From: Rotaria socialis
Lineage: Eukaryota > Rotifera > Eurotatoria > Philodinida > Philodinidae
Length of the DNA: 64,000 nt
Assembly (NCBI GenBank): GCA_905331475.1
Contig: CAJNYU010000783.1
Location: 174,655-238,654 of the forward strand
Direction: 5' to 3'
Of this stretch, positions 50,101-61,522 are shown in pieces; positions within the stretch are counted from its first letter, which is position 1; every line of letters begins with the position of its first letter. The translations under genes were made by a program, and so were the position numbers. The notes under the pieces were generated by a model. It searched no databases and was not told the DNA's origin. It saw nothing but the letters and a program-made list of their open reading frames with translations.

Positions 50101-50832
50101 TTTTGTGGCATGTTTATTTATGGTCTTCTTGAGCGTTATCAACAAATGTCTTCGGTAACTTTTATTTTATTTTGAATTCATTCTTTGTTTGTAAACTAAC
50201 TTTAATAGATAATTAATTTTTATCAATGGCGTTTGATTTGCTGGGCTTGTTTTCTATCAATTCTTATTCATTTTGCTTATAAATATCAAAGTCGAAAAGA
50301 AATTCATAATGAACAACTCTGTCGTCTTAATTTAAATCTTATTCAAACTGAAGCTACATTTCATCGAGTATCAAGACAATTGAAACGAGCTCGTTCAAAA
50401 TCTCGCTCACGTTCTCGTTCAATTCGACTAAGACAACGAGAAGCTAGACACACTAGTCCACGTAAGAGTCTAGATGAGAAATTTAATCATATAAAATTTT
50501 CGGTTCATTCAGTAACGCAAACTCAAAATCAATCTATCGATCATGACGAAAATAAAGAAAATGGTCCACAAGTAATAAGACTATTACATCTATACAGATG
50601 ATTATATATGCGTTTTTTTTCTAGAATACTTTAATCGATGATGAAAATGATCAATCATTTGTACATTATACTAATAAACTTCGGTATAGTCGTATCATTC
50701 CAAAGTATGTATCTTCGTTGTTTCCTATGAAAAACGTATTGAACTTATTTGTTTAAAAAAATTAGATCATCGAAGTCAACACGAATTTTGTTAGGATCAA
50801 AACAGATTAATAACACTATTGATAATTATTAA
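47177..50832 (+). CDS. bmb: Brambleberry/GEX1/KAR5-family nuclear fusion protein
   Basis: Seven exons: 47177-47495, 47558-47871, 49226-49353, 50091-50154, 50209-50571, 50625-50704 and 50766-50832 (TAA). They give 444 aa with frame kept at every junction. The start at 47177 places a signal peptide (MSSYAKVLILLTITAFSSS) first; an upstream in-frame ATG at 47129 would bury it. The Cys-rich ectodomain has the family pattern: CWQEVLIMLQKYC, LCHLS, CQQTDIELC, AYTEFYPFVQSVCYVLRQ. A coiled coil follows, then three hydrophobic segments (FWFYVLSMFTIYIMTI; SFLFCGMFIYGLL; LICWACFLSILIHFAYKY) and an Arg/Ser-rich tail with SRSRSRS. Family members act in the nuclear envelope to fuse pronuclei or nuclei. Intron 2 (1,354 bp) carries nested hAT elements. 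It is 339 bp downstream of SET and converges on the dipeptidase gene. Confidence 0.87.
47974..47981. repeat. Target duplication (left) of outer hAT element
   Basis: TAGAAGTG, repeated exactly at 48908-48915. Confidence 0.85.
47982..48907 (+). mobile_element. Outer hAT element in bmb intron 2, split by a MITE
   Basis: Starts CATAG at 47982, is interrupted by the MITE at 47987-48234, resumes after 48242 with GTAGCGGAGCCC, and ends CGCCACCTATG at 48907. The restored ends CATAGGTAGCGG and CATAGGTGGCGA are inverted repeats. Both flanks are TAGAAGTG (47974-47981, 48908-48915), an 8-bp hAT-type duplication. A frame at 48494-48712 begins MTQQRFNRVLIPHIHKEKLD and runs to FFGRM, matching the C-terminal dimerisation region of hAT/ZnF-MYM-type transposases. 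The catalytic part is gone. It shares the gene's strand and sits wholly within an intron. Confidence 0.85.
47987..48234. mobile_element. 248-bp hAT MITE nested in the outer hAT element
   Basis: Termini CAGAGATGAGTACAG and CTGTGCTCATTTCTG are inverted repeats with the CAGAG start typical of hAT. Flanks are perfect 8-mers GTGCATAG (47979-47986 and 48235-48242). The interior is a mosaic of TCCTGTCCTG units in both orientations, forming a highly foldable palindrome. The two overlapping ORFs here (Arg/Pro/Cys-rich, both strands) are products of the repeat. Confidence 0.92.
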
Positions 50833-50889
50833 AAGTCAGATGAACTCTTATTTTTTTTCTGGAAAATATTGATCGAATAGATGATCAGA

Positions 50890-53359
50890 TCAAACAGTAG
50901 TCGTATACATATCTAAATAGCGGCATTGCGTGAGATTATATACTTCTAATTCATTGCGTTCTATTAAACTTTCATGTGGTTTCATTGTCTTTTGGAGTTC
51001 TTGTGCTATCTAAAATTTAATAAAAATAAAATGTCATTCTCATCACTGCACTTCCTTTTTTTACTTGTTCATTTTTTTCCAAAACTCGTAAAATATTACC
51101 ACCAACAAGTTTAATAATATCATCGTCTGTCCAATCTCCTTGATCTATTAAATATTCAATTAGCTTTGGATATTTTGACACATCTTCAAGGCCAGTTGGT
51201 AAACTAAAATATTTACTTATGCAAAAGTAGAATAGATTACGAACAAGTGAATACATACACGTCAACGCCATCGTAATCGCCACCAATGCCTACACTGTCA
51301 ATATCGGCTATTTTTCGTATATGATTTATATGTGCTGAAGAAATGAATGGCACACTTTAAAATTGCACCCAAAGAAAAATCTATTTTTTACCAGCAACAT
51401 CAGCAATGCTTCCATCATTCGAACTATTACATGTGATAAAACCAGGAGCAAATGTAACCATAACTAAGCCTTGATTTTTTTTCTATTGATAAATATGAAA
51501 ATATTCATATCGTTCTCTAAATTGATAATCATACTTACGACTAATTCAAGAACATCGTCTTGAACATTTCTTGTATGATTACATAACGAATAAGCTGATG
51601 AATGGCTAAAAATAATTGGTGATCGAGATATGTTAAGTACGTCTAACATTGTTTGTTTCGAAACATGTGCTAGATCGACTAACATGCCAAGTCGATTCAT
51701 TTCCTCTATGACTTTTTTGCCAAATGCTGTTAAACCATTATTTTTTATCAATGTCGAATTGACTCGATCGACTTGATTTTGATCAGCCCTTCAATGAAAA
51801 ATAAAATTATTTTCAACGATGCAAAATAAACTCTTACCATGGAGTATTACAATTATGCGTTAATGTCATATATCGTACACCCAATTGATAGAAAATTCTC
51901 AAAATACCAAATGAACTTTCAATAGCTTGTCCACCTTCGACACCAAATAAACTTGCTATACGTTTAGCACTAAATGCTTGTCGAACTTCTTGAGCAGTTT
52001 TAGCCATTTGAAATACATCTGGATGTTTAGCTATAATTCGATTCATTAGATCGATTTGTTCCAAAAAACTTATCGTTGCATCCTTTCCTTGATGATCACA
52101 TCTGGTATAGATAGACCAAAACTATTATTAATGAAAATTATTTTTCTCGTTCGGTTAGATATCAAAGCAATCATTCAAAATCAACCTGTCCTCCAACTTG
52201 TCCTTGTCGTAAACGTGTTATATCCGTATGTATTAATATATTTCTTTCAAATTTGTATTGAGTCATATTGTTTAAATCCAGATTATTTATGCTATTTTGA
52301 AAACGCGAACGAAAAGCCCATGCCCAATCATTGTGCCTAGAGAAAATTAAAGGCGTTATGTTTTGAAAATAATAATAAGTTGTTAATTTTTATTGACGAT
52401 TATCAACAATCGTATGACTTTATAGTGAGAAACTACTCGATAAATCTTCATAGGAGTGCTCATGTGCTCTAATCAGTCGATGACATCCATAAAAAAAATA
52501 TCGTTTAAATGTTCTCAAGTATGTTTACTGTCATACTTGATATTATATCTTCGTTACTTTCGATTGATCCAATGAATAAAATAGACCAATCTTAATAAGT
52601 AATATTATTCTAGAAAAACAACGATTAAGATTATTTGCTCGTTTAAAGTATGATACTCATAGATAAAAATGATACTTTTATATTTTTACTTCCTTTCAAC
52701 TTTTTGGAAGATCACAATAATTTTCTATCTAAACCATCCGGTGCTAAGTGATAATTGATATTTCAATCAACGATGTATGTACGTCGCATGTGCCATGGAT
52801 AGAAGTTAACATAAAAGTCAAGCTATAAGTTATTGATTATGCGATACTGTCCATATCAGTTTAGATGAATCGAAGTTGACGTGATAAGAAAAGTTTGAGA
52901 GAAAATCGTTACATCGATTTACACAGAGTACGCTTACCTTATGACAAACTAATTCTGATAAATGAATGTCTTTGAACTGACAGCAATGTTTTATAGTCAT
53001 ATAAATGAGATAGTTGATCTTATTGCTGGAAAAAAATATCTATGTAAATCGAAAATCTAACAAGCGGAGAGTGTGAGCTCATAATTAATAATGGAAATTT
53101 TTTCATTATCCTCTTGTCATATTTAGTAAAATTATCTTTAATATGTATCATTCATCTACAATATTGAAAGTCTATGATAATCTTACCCGTCAATTAATGG
53201 ATTATTTTCAAGTATCTGAAGCGCTCGTTTTTCAACTGTTATTGTTGCAGGTTTTCGTCTTCCAACAACAACTCCAACAGTAATACCAACTACAAGTCCA
53301 ATGACCACTATAGTTACTACACTACCAATAATAATGCGAAGTTTTTGCGTCAGTGCCAT
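50890..53359 (-). CDS. Membrane dipeptidase (renal dipeptidase family, DPEP)
   Basis: Exon 1 (53359-53187) encodes MALTQKLR and a hydrophobic anchor ([20 protein letters not shown]), suggesting a type II membrane protein. After an 850-bp intron, exon 2 (52336-52186) gives [14 protein letters not shown], and exon 3 starts at 52121 with FWSIYTRCD. Later exons give [77 protein letters not shown] and [17 protein letters not shown]. The reading ends ...MYTTTV at TGA 50890-50892. The zinc ligands and catalytic residues expected for the family (HND, E of GVEGG, H of DLAHVS and FSHSSA, D of GGDYDG) are all visible. The enzyme hydrolyses dipeptides and leukotriene D4-type conjugates outside the cell. 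The vertebrate GPI signal is replaced here by an N-terminal anchor. Not every splice site was checked. Confidence 0.9.
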
Positions 53360-54339
53360 GTATTTTCTTTTTCACAATGATTGATTATTTTGCCTATATT
53401 CGATGACTATTGATCAAATTTATTATAAGTACTCCGTATAGCACTAGTACAAGAAGAAAATGAAAATGTTTCGATTGTAGCGTAAAAAAAAGAGAAGAGA
53501 TAACAGTGTTGTAGGAAAAGAGCATTTATGAGACAAGAGAAAGAAAAAAAACAAAAGAAAAGATCAATACGAGAGCTATAACTTATGATAGGCATGTATA
53601 ATGAAGACATGTCAATATGCGTATTTTATTCTTTTTTCTTCTTCTATTATTAATTCTTCTGTCAATATAAGTGCATTCCTTCTGAAGATAGCTTGCGTTT
53701 TGGTGTGGGATAAATTCTTGAAATGCTAATGATCTATGAGTCCGATAAATCATTCTCACTTTTCTGATTAAAGAAACTAGTCATCATATTAGACATTAAT
53801 AAACATCTTTGTCTTTTATTTTATTTATAATATATATATCTATCTATATATATATGTATATAGTTGTTGTTTTCAAACGCACACACACACACACACACAC
53901 ACACACGCATAAAAGAAAAAACATTCTACTAAATAATCCTTACATCTGCATGAGAAAAAAACACACTGACAAATGCAAAAACAGAGGAGCAAAGGAGTAT
54001 ATATATATATATAATGAAACTTTTATCAAAAGAGAAAAGCATACGAAAGTAGAACATATAATTAAAGTGAACAAGAAAAACAAAACTGGAATGAAATCAA
54101 CATGCACATAGAAATATATCTCGTCTATAGGCCTGTGTACAGATTGAATATAGCCAAAGAAAAACTCTCACACCGGGACTTAACATAAATAGGGATATTT
54201 GGTTTTGGTTTTGGTTTTGAGATTAACAATCCGAGAAAAATGAAAACGAAAACAAAAAACTCTCGTTTGTCTATATCAAATATGGTAAACAATTTTGTTG
54301 CCTTCAATGTTACGGGTTTGCTATAAAAAATTTATATTT
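53360..54339. other. Intergenic with simple repeats
   Basis: Upstream of the dipeptidase gene. Contains TA-rich runs (53831-53860, 53999-54012), (CA)n at 53880-53906 and three TTTTGG-type units near 54200-54220. The 100-codon plus-strand frame at 53809-54111 runs through these repeats and is not a gene. Confidence 0.6.
53880..53906. repeat. (CA)n microsatellite
   Basis: About 13 CA units. Confidence 0.95.
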
Positions 54340-55879
54340 TCAATCACCCATTACTTTACGACGACATGTTGGACATGAATCATTTTCCTATAAAAAGAAA
54401 ATAAGTTTGACTTAAATAGTTATGGCGTCAAACAAATTGAACATACACTGAGCCACGTTGAAATGCATTGTAAATGAAATAAATGTGTACAATGTAATTT
54501 ATTAATTGTTTCCTGATCATTAAATTCAGATAAACATATTGGACATTTTTCAACTAGAAGAATTGATGATGTTTCACTAGTTTTAGTAGCGAAAATTATT
54601 TTTGGTAGTGCATCAATTTCAGTTTGACTTAATCGTGATGGTAGATTAAGACTTAATATGCGTGACAAACGAATCATGCCCTAAAATATTTTAATTATTA
54701 ATAATTAATTCAAGAATTCATGATTTTACTGGTACCTCGATACTATCTGATTCAGCTCTTGTACCCAAACGACCGTAAATAAGACCGAAAACAAGTTGAT
54801 CAAAACTACTAACAGCACCTTCAAGTGATTGAATAGAGTCAATAACAATTTCAATAGCACGATTCAATCGTACATAGGCAACACCATTAATAAAATCTTG
54901 TGTATTGATTGTTGTTGATGTCGATGTACTGGATGAGCTACTTGATGATGACGTACTAACTGCACTTGAGGGAACTGCGGTTATTGTACGAAAACTATGA
55001 AAACAAGAAGATAATGTTAATAATGAAACGACTCAGATTTTTTATTATTTACCGTGTATTAGGAGCAACACCGGATGTCGATCTCGTTGTACGATGACGA
55101 GTTGCAAATTGTGACCGTATGAAATCTTCATCTTCATCATCTGTAACTAAATCAAATGTTGTATTAACAACGGTTGCAGTTGCTTGTGGATCATCATCAT
55201 CATCGGATATGTAAACAAGACGATATTGTCTTGGTTGAATAACATGTGGTGTTGAATGTGGTATCGGTGGAATAACTGGAGGAATTGAAATTAGAGGTAG
55301 AGGTGACAATGGTAGTAGTGGTGGGGATGCTGTAGTAGTAGTAGTAGTAGTTGTAGCTGTTTGGAAGGTTAGCAATGATGATTGATTGAGATTGGCAGAT
55401 GACGATGCTGGTGCTATGGTTTGATTAATAGGTGGAATCACAGGATGATTACGACGTGGTGTTATAATGGGTTGTGTTGTTGAAACTTGAGGTAGACGAA
55501 TTTGTGATTGTGGACGACGTGGACGTAAATTATATCGTGGTCGGTTTGCTGCTCTCGAAGGTGAAGTTGTTTGAACTGATGGAAATCTTGTTGATGGATG
55601 ACGAGGATCGGGTGTTAACGAACGATTTCGAAGTGAATAAGCTGTACGCGGGGCGACTGGCGGTGGTGGCCCTGTGGGTGGTGGATTATTTCGTTGACGT
55701 TTAGGTGGAGCATTGACAGCAACGGTATTTGTTGCATGCAAAGAATGACTGATTGATGTTGCTGGTGGTAATATTGTTGATGATGCTGCTACATGCTGAT
55801 GATCATGATTACTCTCAGAAATGTTTGTTGATCGAGTACGTTTGCGTGTTCCAATTGATGTTGGCGGGACTGATGGCAT
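54340..55879 (-). CDS. RING-H2 E3 ubiquitin ligase with SIM-like motifs
   Basis: Four exons (55879-55053, 54994-54736, 54680-54447, 54387-54340) give 455 aa. Residues 1-215 are disordered and Pro/Thr/Ser/Arg-rich, including a poly-Thr run coded by a (TAG)n-like repeat near 55332. Two hydrophobic-acidic motifs follow, VYISDDDDD (about 222-230) and FDLVTDDEDED (about 242-252), which look like SUMO-interaction motifs. The C-terminus has a RING-H2: CPICLSEFND, then LHCTHLFHLQC, and across the last intron SCPTCRRKV, with all eight zinc ligands (C3H2C3). RING proteins pass ubiquitin from an E2 to a substrate. RING plus SIMs is the RNF4/Arkadia style of SUMO-targeted ligase, which is inference here. 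It is divergent from the EZH gene. Confidence 0.87.
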
Positions 55880-56708
55880 TTTAGGAATCTGCCGTCGTTT
55901 ATCTTTATGTATAAAAATGAATTAAGCGATAAAAGAATAATTTTTACCAATAAATTTTTTTTTTCTAATCAACTATTGACCTAGATGGTTTACAAACGAA
56001 CTGGAAACGATGAGTTGAGTTTGTTTGTTGTTATTTTCAGTATTTTTTTTCAACAATTCATTCTATGATGACCAATAAATAATGATTGAACAATAGATGG
56101 CGCTTAAGATTGAAACAAAGGTTTTTGTGCGGAAACCTGGACTGTATGTCATTTAGACATGTTTAGAATTTGTGAATTTCACTTTCGAGTTTTGAACAGC
56201 TATGGATTCTTTTTCTGATTCAATGGAGAAAAAAGGCATTAATTTGATTTAAATATGTTCAGCAAATTTTTAAACTTCAAAATAAAAGGTTTGTAAACTG
56301 TGTGTCTCGTCGCACATTTGCAATATATTACCAATTATGAATTAATTGCTCTGATGTATCTCTATCTGTCAAAAGGGAATGTGTGAAACGGTTATCTTGA
56401 ACATGTTTAGTAGACAATGTCCATCAGTTTTTGTTGTTTTCATTGGTTCATAATTCATTGATAGTCTAGCGCCACCAATCTTATTTATTGTGTCTATTGT
56501 AATATGTTCATTTGATCGTCCATGTCTACCGATAAAATAATTGAAGCTCAATCTCACAAAATTTCTTCTTGTTTAGTTCTACGTTTTTCTTTAATAATTG
56601 AAAAAAAGAAAGAATTAAAAATTTCTTTTTCATTGCTGTAGATTTAGAATTATTGTTTTTGAATGATGAAGAAAATGCAAGCAATAAAACCTGTATAAGC
56701 ATTTAAAG
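55880..56708. other. Divergent intergenic region (RING gene / EZH gene)
   Basis: About 830 bp between the two starts, presumably holding both promoters. A 62-codon minus-strand frame (56369-56557) has no recognisable features. Confidence 0.5.
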
Positions 56709-59700
56709 ATGATGAATGTTTTTAATAATGATCATAATAAAAGCATGGTCGATTCAATTTGGAAAGATCGAATTGAACGAGCTCTCAAGCATGTTTGTCG
56801 TACTGTTGATTTACGACAAAGAGATGATGCCGAGTAAGTTTATTATTATTTTTTCTTTTTTTTTCAATGGATTCAACGAAGTAATCGTTTTATTTTCTTT
56901 AAAGGCCTATTCTTAAAAATATCGCTGATCAATATAGTGATTTCAGAAGACCACGTATGGTTTCTGAATCTATGATAGAAAATGACAAAGCCTCTCTTTA
57001 CACAAGTTGTTCCTTTGATGAAATGAATGGTGACAAACTTATTTGTTTGCTAACGATTTTACCACATGTTGATCAATTACCTAATTTGTTTACTTATGTA
57101 CCATTACAAAGCAATTTTCTAGTAAATTATTTAATTAATGAAAATCTTCTCTAAAAACAAAACCTTATGAATTTAGTGTGATACAAATACACATCTGTCC
57201 GATTTACTTTTGGATGAGGAGAGTGAAGATGTTAAAAATCTTCTTATTTCTATACAATGTGATTCTCTAAGCGAACAACAACAAAGTAAATATAATTTTT
57301 GTTTCTCATAGTTTGCTGATAAAATTTTCTTTTCTTCTAGCGATTCGATCGTCGTCATCATCAAAACGTATACGTCGTTTTTCAAGAACGTCCATCATTA
57401 ATGATCGAAATAATGAATTCATTTTTGATGAAGAACATCTCTTGGAATTATTAAAGCGTCTTAAACAACAGTCAGATAACAATACATTCCTAATGACAGT
57501 AGAGGATGAAACGATTTTATTTGATACTTTAATAAGTAAGCAATTTTCTTTCAGGATGTAGGATCTAAAAACATTTGTTATTGGAATGAGAATTCTTACT
57601 AATTGAATTGTTATAGAGGACTATATTTCAGGAGATTCATCATAAAATAAGGTACATTGTATTTCAGAGATGACAAGTGTTCTGTTTTTATTCTGATTAT
57701 ATCTAAGACTTCTTTGTAGAAAACATTTCAAAACACTGCTTCAGCAAAATATTTAATCTATTTGAAAATTATCCAGAAGGTACTACATTCAAATTTCGAT
57801 ATTGATACCTGTGTAAATGTTACTAGCGGCTGCTTTCTCACGAAGCACCAGTTTAATAGGATTTTGACTACATTGTAAAATATTACTTCGTTAGTTAATA
57901 TAAGAAGAATGTGCATCTGTAGCTTTCTTAAATTCCAGTTTGAGTAGTGGGACTTTTCTTTTACTCGAGCACTTCGATTGAATTATAATACTGTACATTG
58001 TAGTTAGCTTCGTTTGATGTACTATCATCGATGAGCTCAGAATAAATATGATATTTTCCGTACTCTTCGACAACGATATCTAACGTTTATGGTCTCGCTC
58101 AAGTAAATAAATGAAATGTTTTCTTTTTAGAACTGCACCCATCATCCGCCGATTTAATACGAGATCGTTTCGGTACGATATTTGAATCGAAACGATTGCA
58201 ACCAAAAGAATTGTCTCCAAATATCGATAATTCATCAATATCATTGGATTCATCTGTTGAAAATATTTTACATTCTTATTTTATGCTTTTTTGTCGTCGT
58301 TGTCATCGATACGATTGTTTTCTACATAAAGATAAACCAATTATACCCGATTTGACTAATCAATCAAAAACTTACAATATAAATTATCGTCCATGTAATT
58401 CTGAATGCTATCGAAGAAAAGCTTTATCCTTCTATCAAAAGAAACGAAATAAAATTGAACTCAAACGAAGTTATAGTGAACTATTTAACAATAGTAAACA
58501 TTCTTCTACATGTAAAACTTCTACTAATGGTTTTCATTCGAAACGTCTAAAATCCAATGCAAATAAATCTGATCATCTATCGTTATCGGCAGCATCATTA
58601 CTAAATGTAAATACTCATAGAAATGGCATTATTTTTAAACCATCTATAAAACGAAAACTAAACGATGAACTATCAGGTTGGTTGTCCAGTGAGAAATCAT
58701 TATTTCGTGTATTTCATGCTATTTATGGTGATAATATATGCATAATTGCTGAACTACTTGAAAAACCATGTTCACAAGTTTATACATTTTATATAAATGA
58801 AATGCATAGAAATGAAAAAGATCTATTTCTACAAGGAAAACTATCAATAGCCAATCAATTATCAGTGGAACCTGTTTTAACGAAATCATCGAATTCGGTT
58901 GATGTTAAAATTAATGGCGAATATAAAAAGAAAAATCTAAAAAATTCAGCAATAAACACAAATCATAGTGAAGAATCAATCGATGATAAAATAAAAACGT
59001 GCAATCAAACAGCGGTAAGCAGTTTTTTCTTATCTTTCCTTATTATTTTAAAAATAAGAAGTAGAATAGTACGTATCATAGTACTAATAAAAGAGAAACT
59101 AAGAAATAAGGAGCGGAATTTTTCCAACATAATAATTCTCGTTCAGAGTTCAGTAACTTATGAGTAAATATTTCTTGAAGTTTGTATCCATTCATGCAGA
59201 CACAAAAAATAACATCTGTTATTACTATTCATTTTGTGTTTTCGCCGAGCTTTATCTGGCGTTCTTGATTTATCTATCGAGTAATATAGTGAAGTGTGTA
59301 CTTATACAAAAGCCAAATAAACTACATTAGAAGAAATTCAGTTGAGACATAATAAATAAATATCTTTTAGAATAGTAGTTATGCATTTAAGACCCGATTT
59401 TCATTTCGTTCAACATTTGCAAACTTTTTCTTTTCAGTCAAACGCAAATCGTTCAACACCAAATCATTGTTCATCTCGTCGTTCACATTTCTCATCATTT
59501 CGTCGTCAACGTAGTCACCAACAAATACTATTAAATCATCATCATAATCTATTATTAGAACAAAAACGTCACACATATTATCCATGTGATCATGATCGTT
59601 CTATGCCATGCAATGATCAATGTTATTGTCTACATTCGGGTAATTTTTGTGAGAAATATTGTTGTTGTACGTCATTGAAATGTGAAAATCGTTTTCCTGG

Positions 59701-60369
59701 CTGTCGTTGTCGTTCATCATGTACGACAAAACAATGTCCATGTTATGCTGCAGCACGTGAGTGTGATCCTGATTTATGTACACAATGTGGTGCAGATGAC
59801 TTTCGCAATGGCGATGAAAATAATACCGAGTTAATAACAAAATCGACATGCTCATGCCATAATGTTCCGATTCAACGTAGTTTACATAAACCACTATTAT
59901 TAGCTGAATCTGATGTTGCTGGCTGGGGAATATTTACACAAGTTAGTATTCAACGAAATGAATTTATTGCTGAATATTGTGGAGAAATAGTAAGAGAAAA
60001 AGTTTTGTTTGCATTACAAAATTCGATTTTATTGCTTTATAGTTAACTCAAGATGAAGGTGAACTGCGTGGACGTATGTATGATAAGATAGGTACAAGTT
60101 TTCTATTTGACCTCAATGAAGAATATATGGTTGATGCAACACGTCGTGGAAATAAAATACGTTTTGCTAATCATTCAATAAATCCGAATTGCTATGCTAA
60201 AGTTATTATGGTTAACGGTGATCACAGAATCGGAATTTATTCTAAACGTTGTATATCAGCTGGAGAAGAACTATTTTTTGATTATCGCTATGGAGCAAAT
60301 CATCATTTACGTTTTGTTGGTGTTGAAAAACATACCACTGAAGATCAAGCCGATACATTATTGCTGTGA
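56709..60369 (+). CDS. EZH2: Enhancer of zeste (EZH) histone H3K27 methyltransferase
   Basis: Seven exons: 56709-56833, 56905-57121, 57177-57285, 57341-57535, 58131-59014, 59438-59989 and 60043-60369 (TGA). They give 802 aa with phases consistent at all junctions. Early sequence [18 protein letters not shown] and [12 protein letters not shown] matches the EZH N-terminal region. Exon 5 has [19 protein letters not shown] and a SANT-like block ([16 protein letters not shown]). Exon 6 carries the CXC domain ([39 protein letters not shown]) and the SET start ([15 protein letters not shown]). Exon 7 has [19 protein letters not shown] and [10 protein letters not shown], the cofactor-binding and catalytic SET motifs. 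It is the catalytic subunit of PRC2, silencing genes in the nucleus. A low-complexity insert rich in Ser/Arg/His (59438-59580) precedes the CXC. Nothing indicates inactivation. Confidence 0.95.
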
Positions 60370-60895
60370 TTTTCATCCGTATTTCTTTTTGTTTTCTATT
60401 TCGTAGTATTTGTATAAATGACTTTCTCTCCGTCTGTCTATGCGCTCAGATATTGTAGGTAATTCCAAAAAAGAAAAGAATCTTTTTGTATTCATCCATT
60501 CATCTAGATTAAATGTGTCTTTTTGTTTTCGTTAGTGTAAGATAATTTGTTCGGTTTAGAATTGACAGAACATATTTGTCTTTTTTTTTGTGCCTTTTTT
60601 TTGAAGATAATTTTGTTTGCTGGAATGTAAGTTATGAATTGAATATGATTCTTTTATAAAGAAGTTAACACATCATTTGTATTTTTGTCTAAAATGATTC
60701 AACAAAAAGTCGCGATCAATCCGATAGAGAGATTTTGCTCAATATTAGTCATGAAGTAAGCTATTTTCAGTAAAGCTAGAAACAACGTAAAATTATCTGT
60801 CTACATGAACTTTGAGAGTCGGATTATTGAGTTTTGGACTCAGTTTTATACGAATTCAAAATCGGAATATAATAATCTTAATTTAGGATAGTATT
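60370..60895. other. Convergent 3' region
   Basis: T-rich non-coding sequence between the EZH stop and the next gene's stop on the other strand; presumed 3' UTRs. Confidence 0.5.
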
Positions 60896-61522
60896 TTAAT
60901 TTGCTATACGTTCAATTTTATAGACATATTCAACACAATTTTTTCGTAAAAGTTCATTCTCGAATTCGGAGATTTTTTTACAAATTTCAACCGATTGATT
61001 CTGACTACAGCAACATGTCTTCAATTGAGAAGAGTACATTTGCATACAAATCGATCCATGTGTATTGTACAATTGATACTTCAATGTTCGCATATCGGTT
61101 AAGATTTGTTTTAAATCTTCAGCTGATTTTATATTTTCATTTGTATTTAAATTAAGACGATAAAATTGTAAAAATAAATCTTTCAAATTATTCGATATTT
61201 GATTTCGATACTTCAGCCGGGAGTCACTAGGAGTATTTTTCTTCCTATCAGCGTTTAGATTAAGAACAGATTGATTACAACATATATCGATGCCGTGAGA
61301 TGGATAGATATGTTTTTGATCTTTTTCCGTTGACGAATTCGCATTACTTTGCCTCCAATGAGGAGAAATATGAAATAAAAGCGGTCTATCTGTCATGAAA
61401 GTAAAAAAAGACATTAAAAAAATTATGAACAGAAAAAGCGCAAAGAAGAATTGGTGAAGAATGAACATGGACACGCTCGAAAAAATAAGGCTAGATAAAT
61501 GCATAACTATATAGATGATCAC
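60896..61522 (-). CDS. Unrecognised membrane or secreted protein, Cys cluster
   Basis: A 208-codon single-exon frame. The start could be 61522 or in-frame Met codons further in (MHLSSLIF or MFILHQFFF), which would place the hydrophobic segment (FFALFLFIIFLMSFFTF, about residues 26-42) nearer the N-terminus as a signal peptide or anchor. After it comes a polar region and a helical C-terminal half (NLKDLFLQFYRLNLNTNE; EDLKQILTDMRTLKYQLYN). A TCCCSQN cluster and further cysteines (GSICM, EICKK, KNCVEY) would fit a disulfide-bonded extracellular helical domain. I do not recognise the family. The cysteine spacing does not fit an insulin A chain. The length in this AT-rich DNA and the protein-like composition argue for a real gene. 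Confidence 0.55.
   Translation of the reverse strand: MIIYIVMHLSSLIFSSVSMFILHQFFFALFLFIIFLMSFFTFMTDRPLLFHISPHWRQSNANSSTEKDQKHIYPSHGIDICCNQSVLNLNADRKKNTPSDSRLKYRNQISNNLKDLFLQFYRLNLNTNENIKSAEDLKQILTDMRTLKYQLYNTHGSICMQMYSSQLKTCCCSQNQSVEICKKISEFENELLRKNCVEYVYKIERIAN

Noticed and set aside
53809..54111. 100-aa ORF with poly-Thr-His and Lys-rich sequence
   Set aside because: Runs through (TA)n and (CA)n microsatellites.
54200..54225. TTTTGG-type repeats as an interstitial telomere
   Set aside because: Only about three units, not the expected metazoan or rotifer telomere motif as far as I know.
60896..61522. Insulin/relaxin-like A chain in the CCC-containing protein
   Set aside because: Spacing of cysteines does not fit CC-x3-C-x8-C and there is no matching B-chain region.
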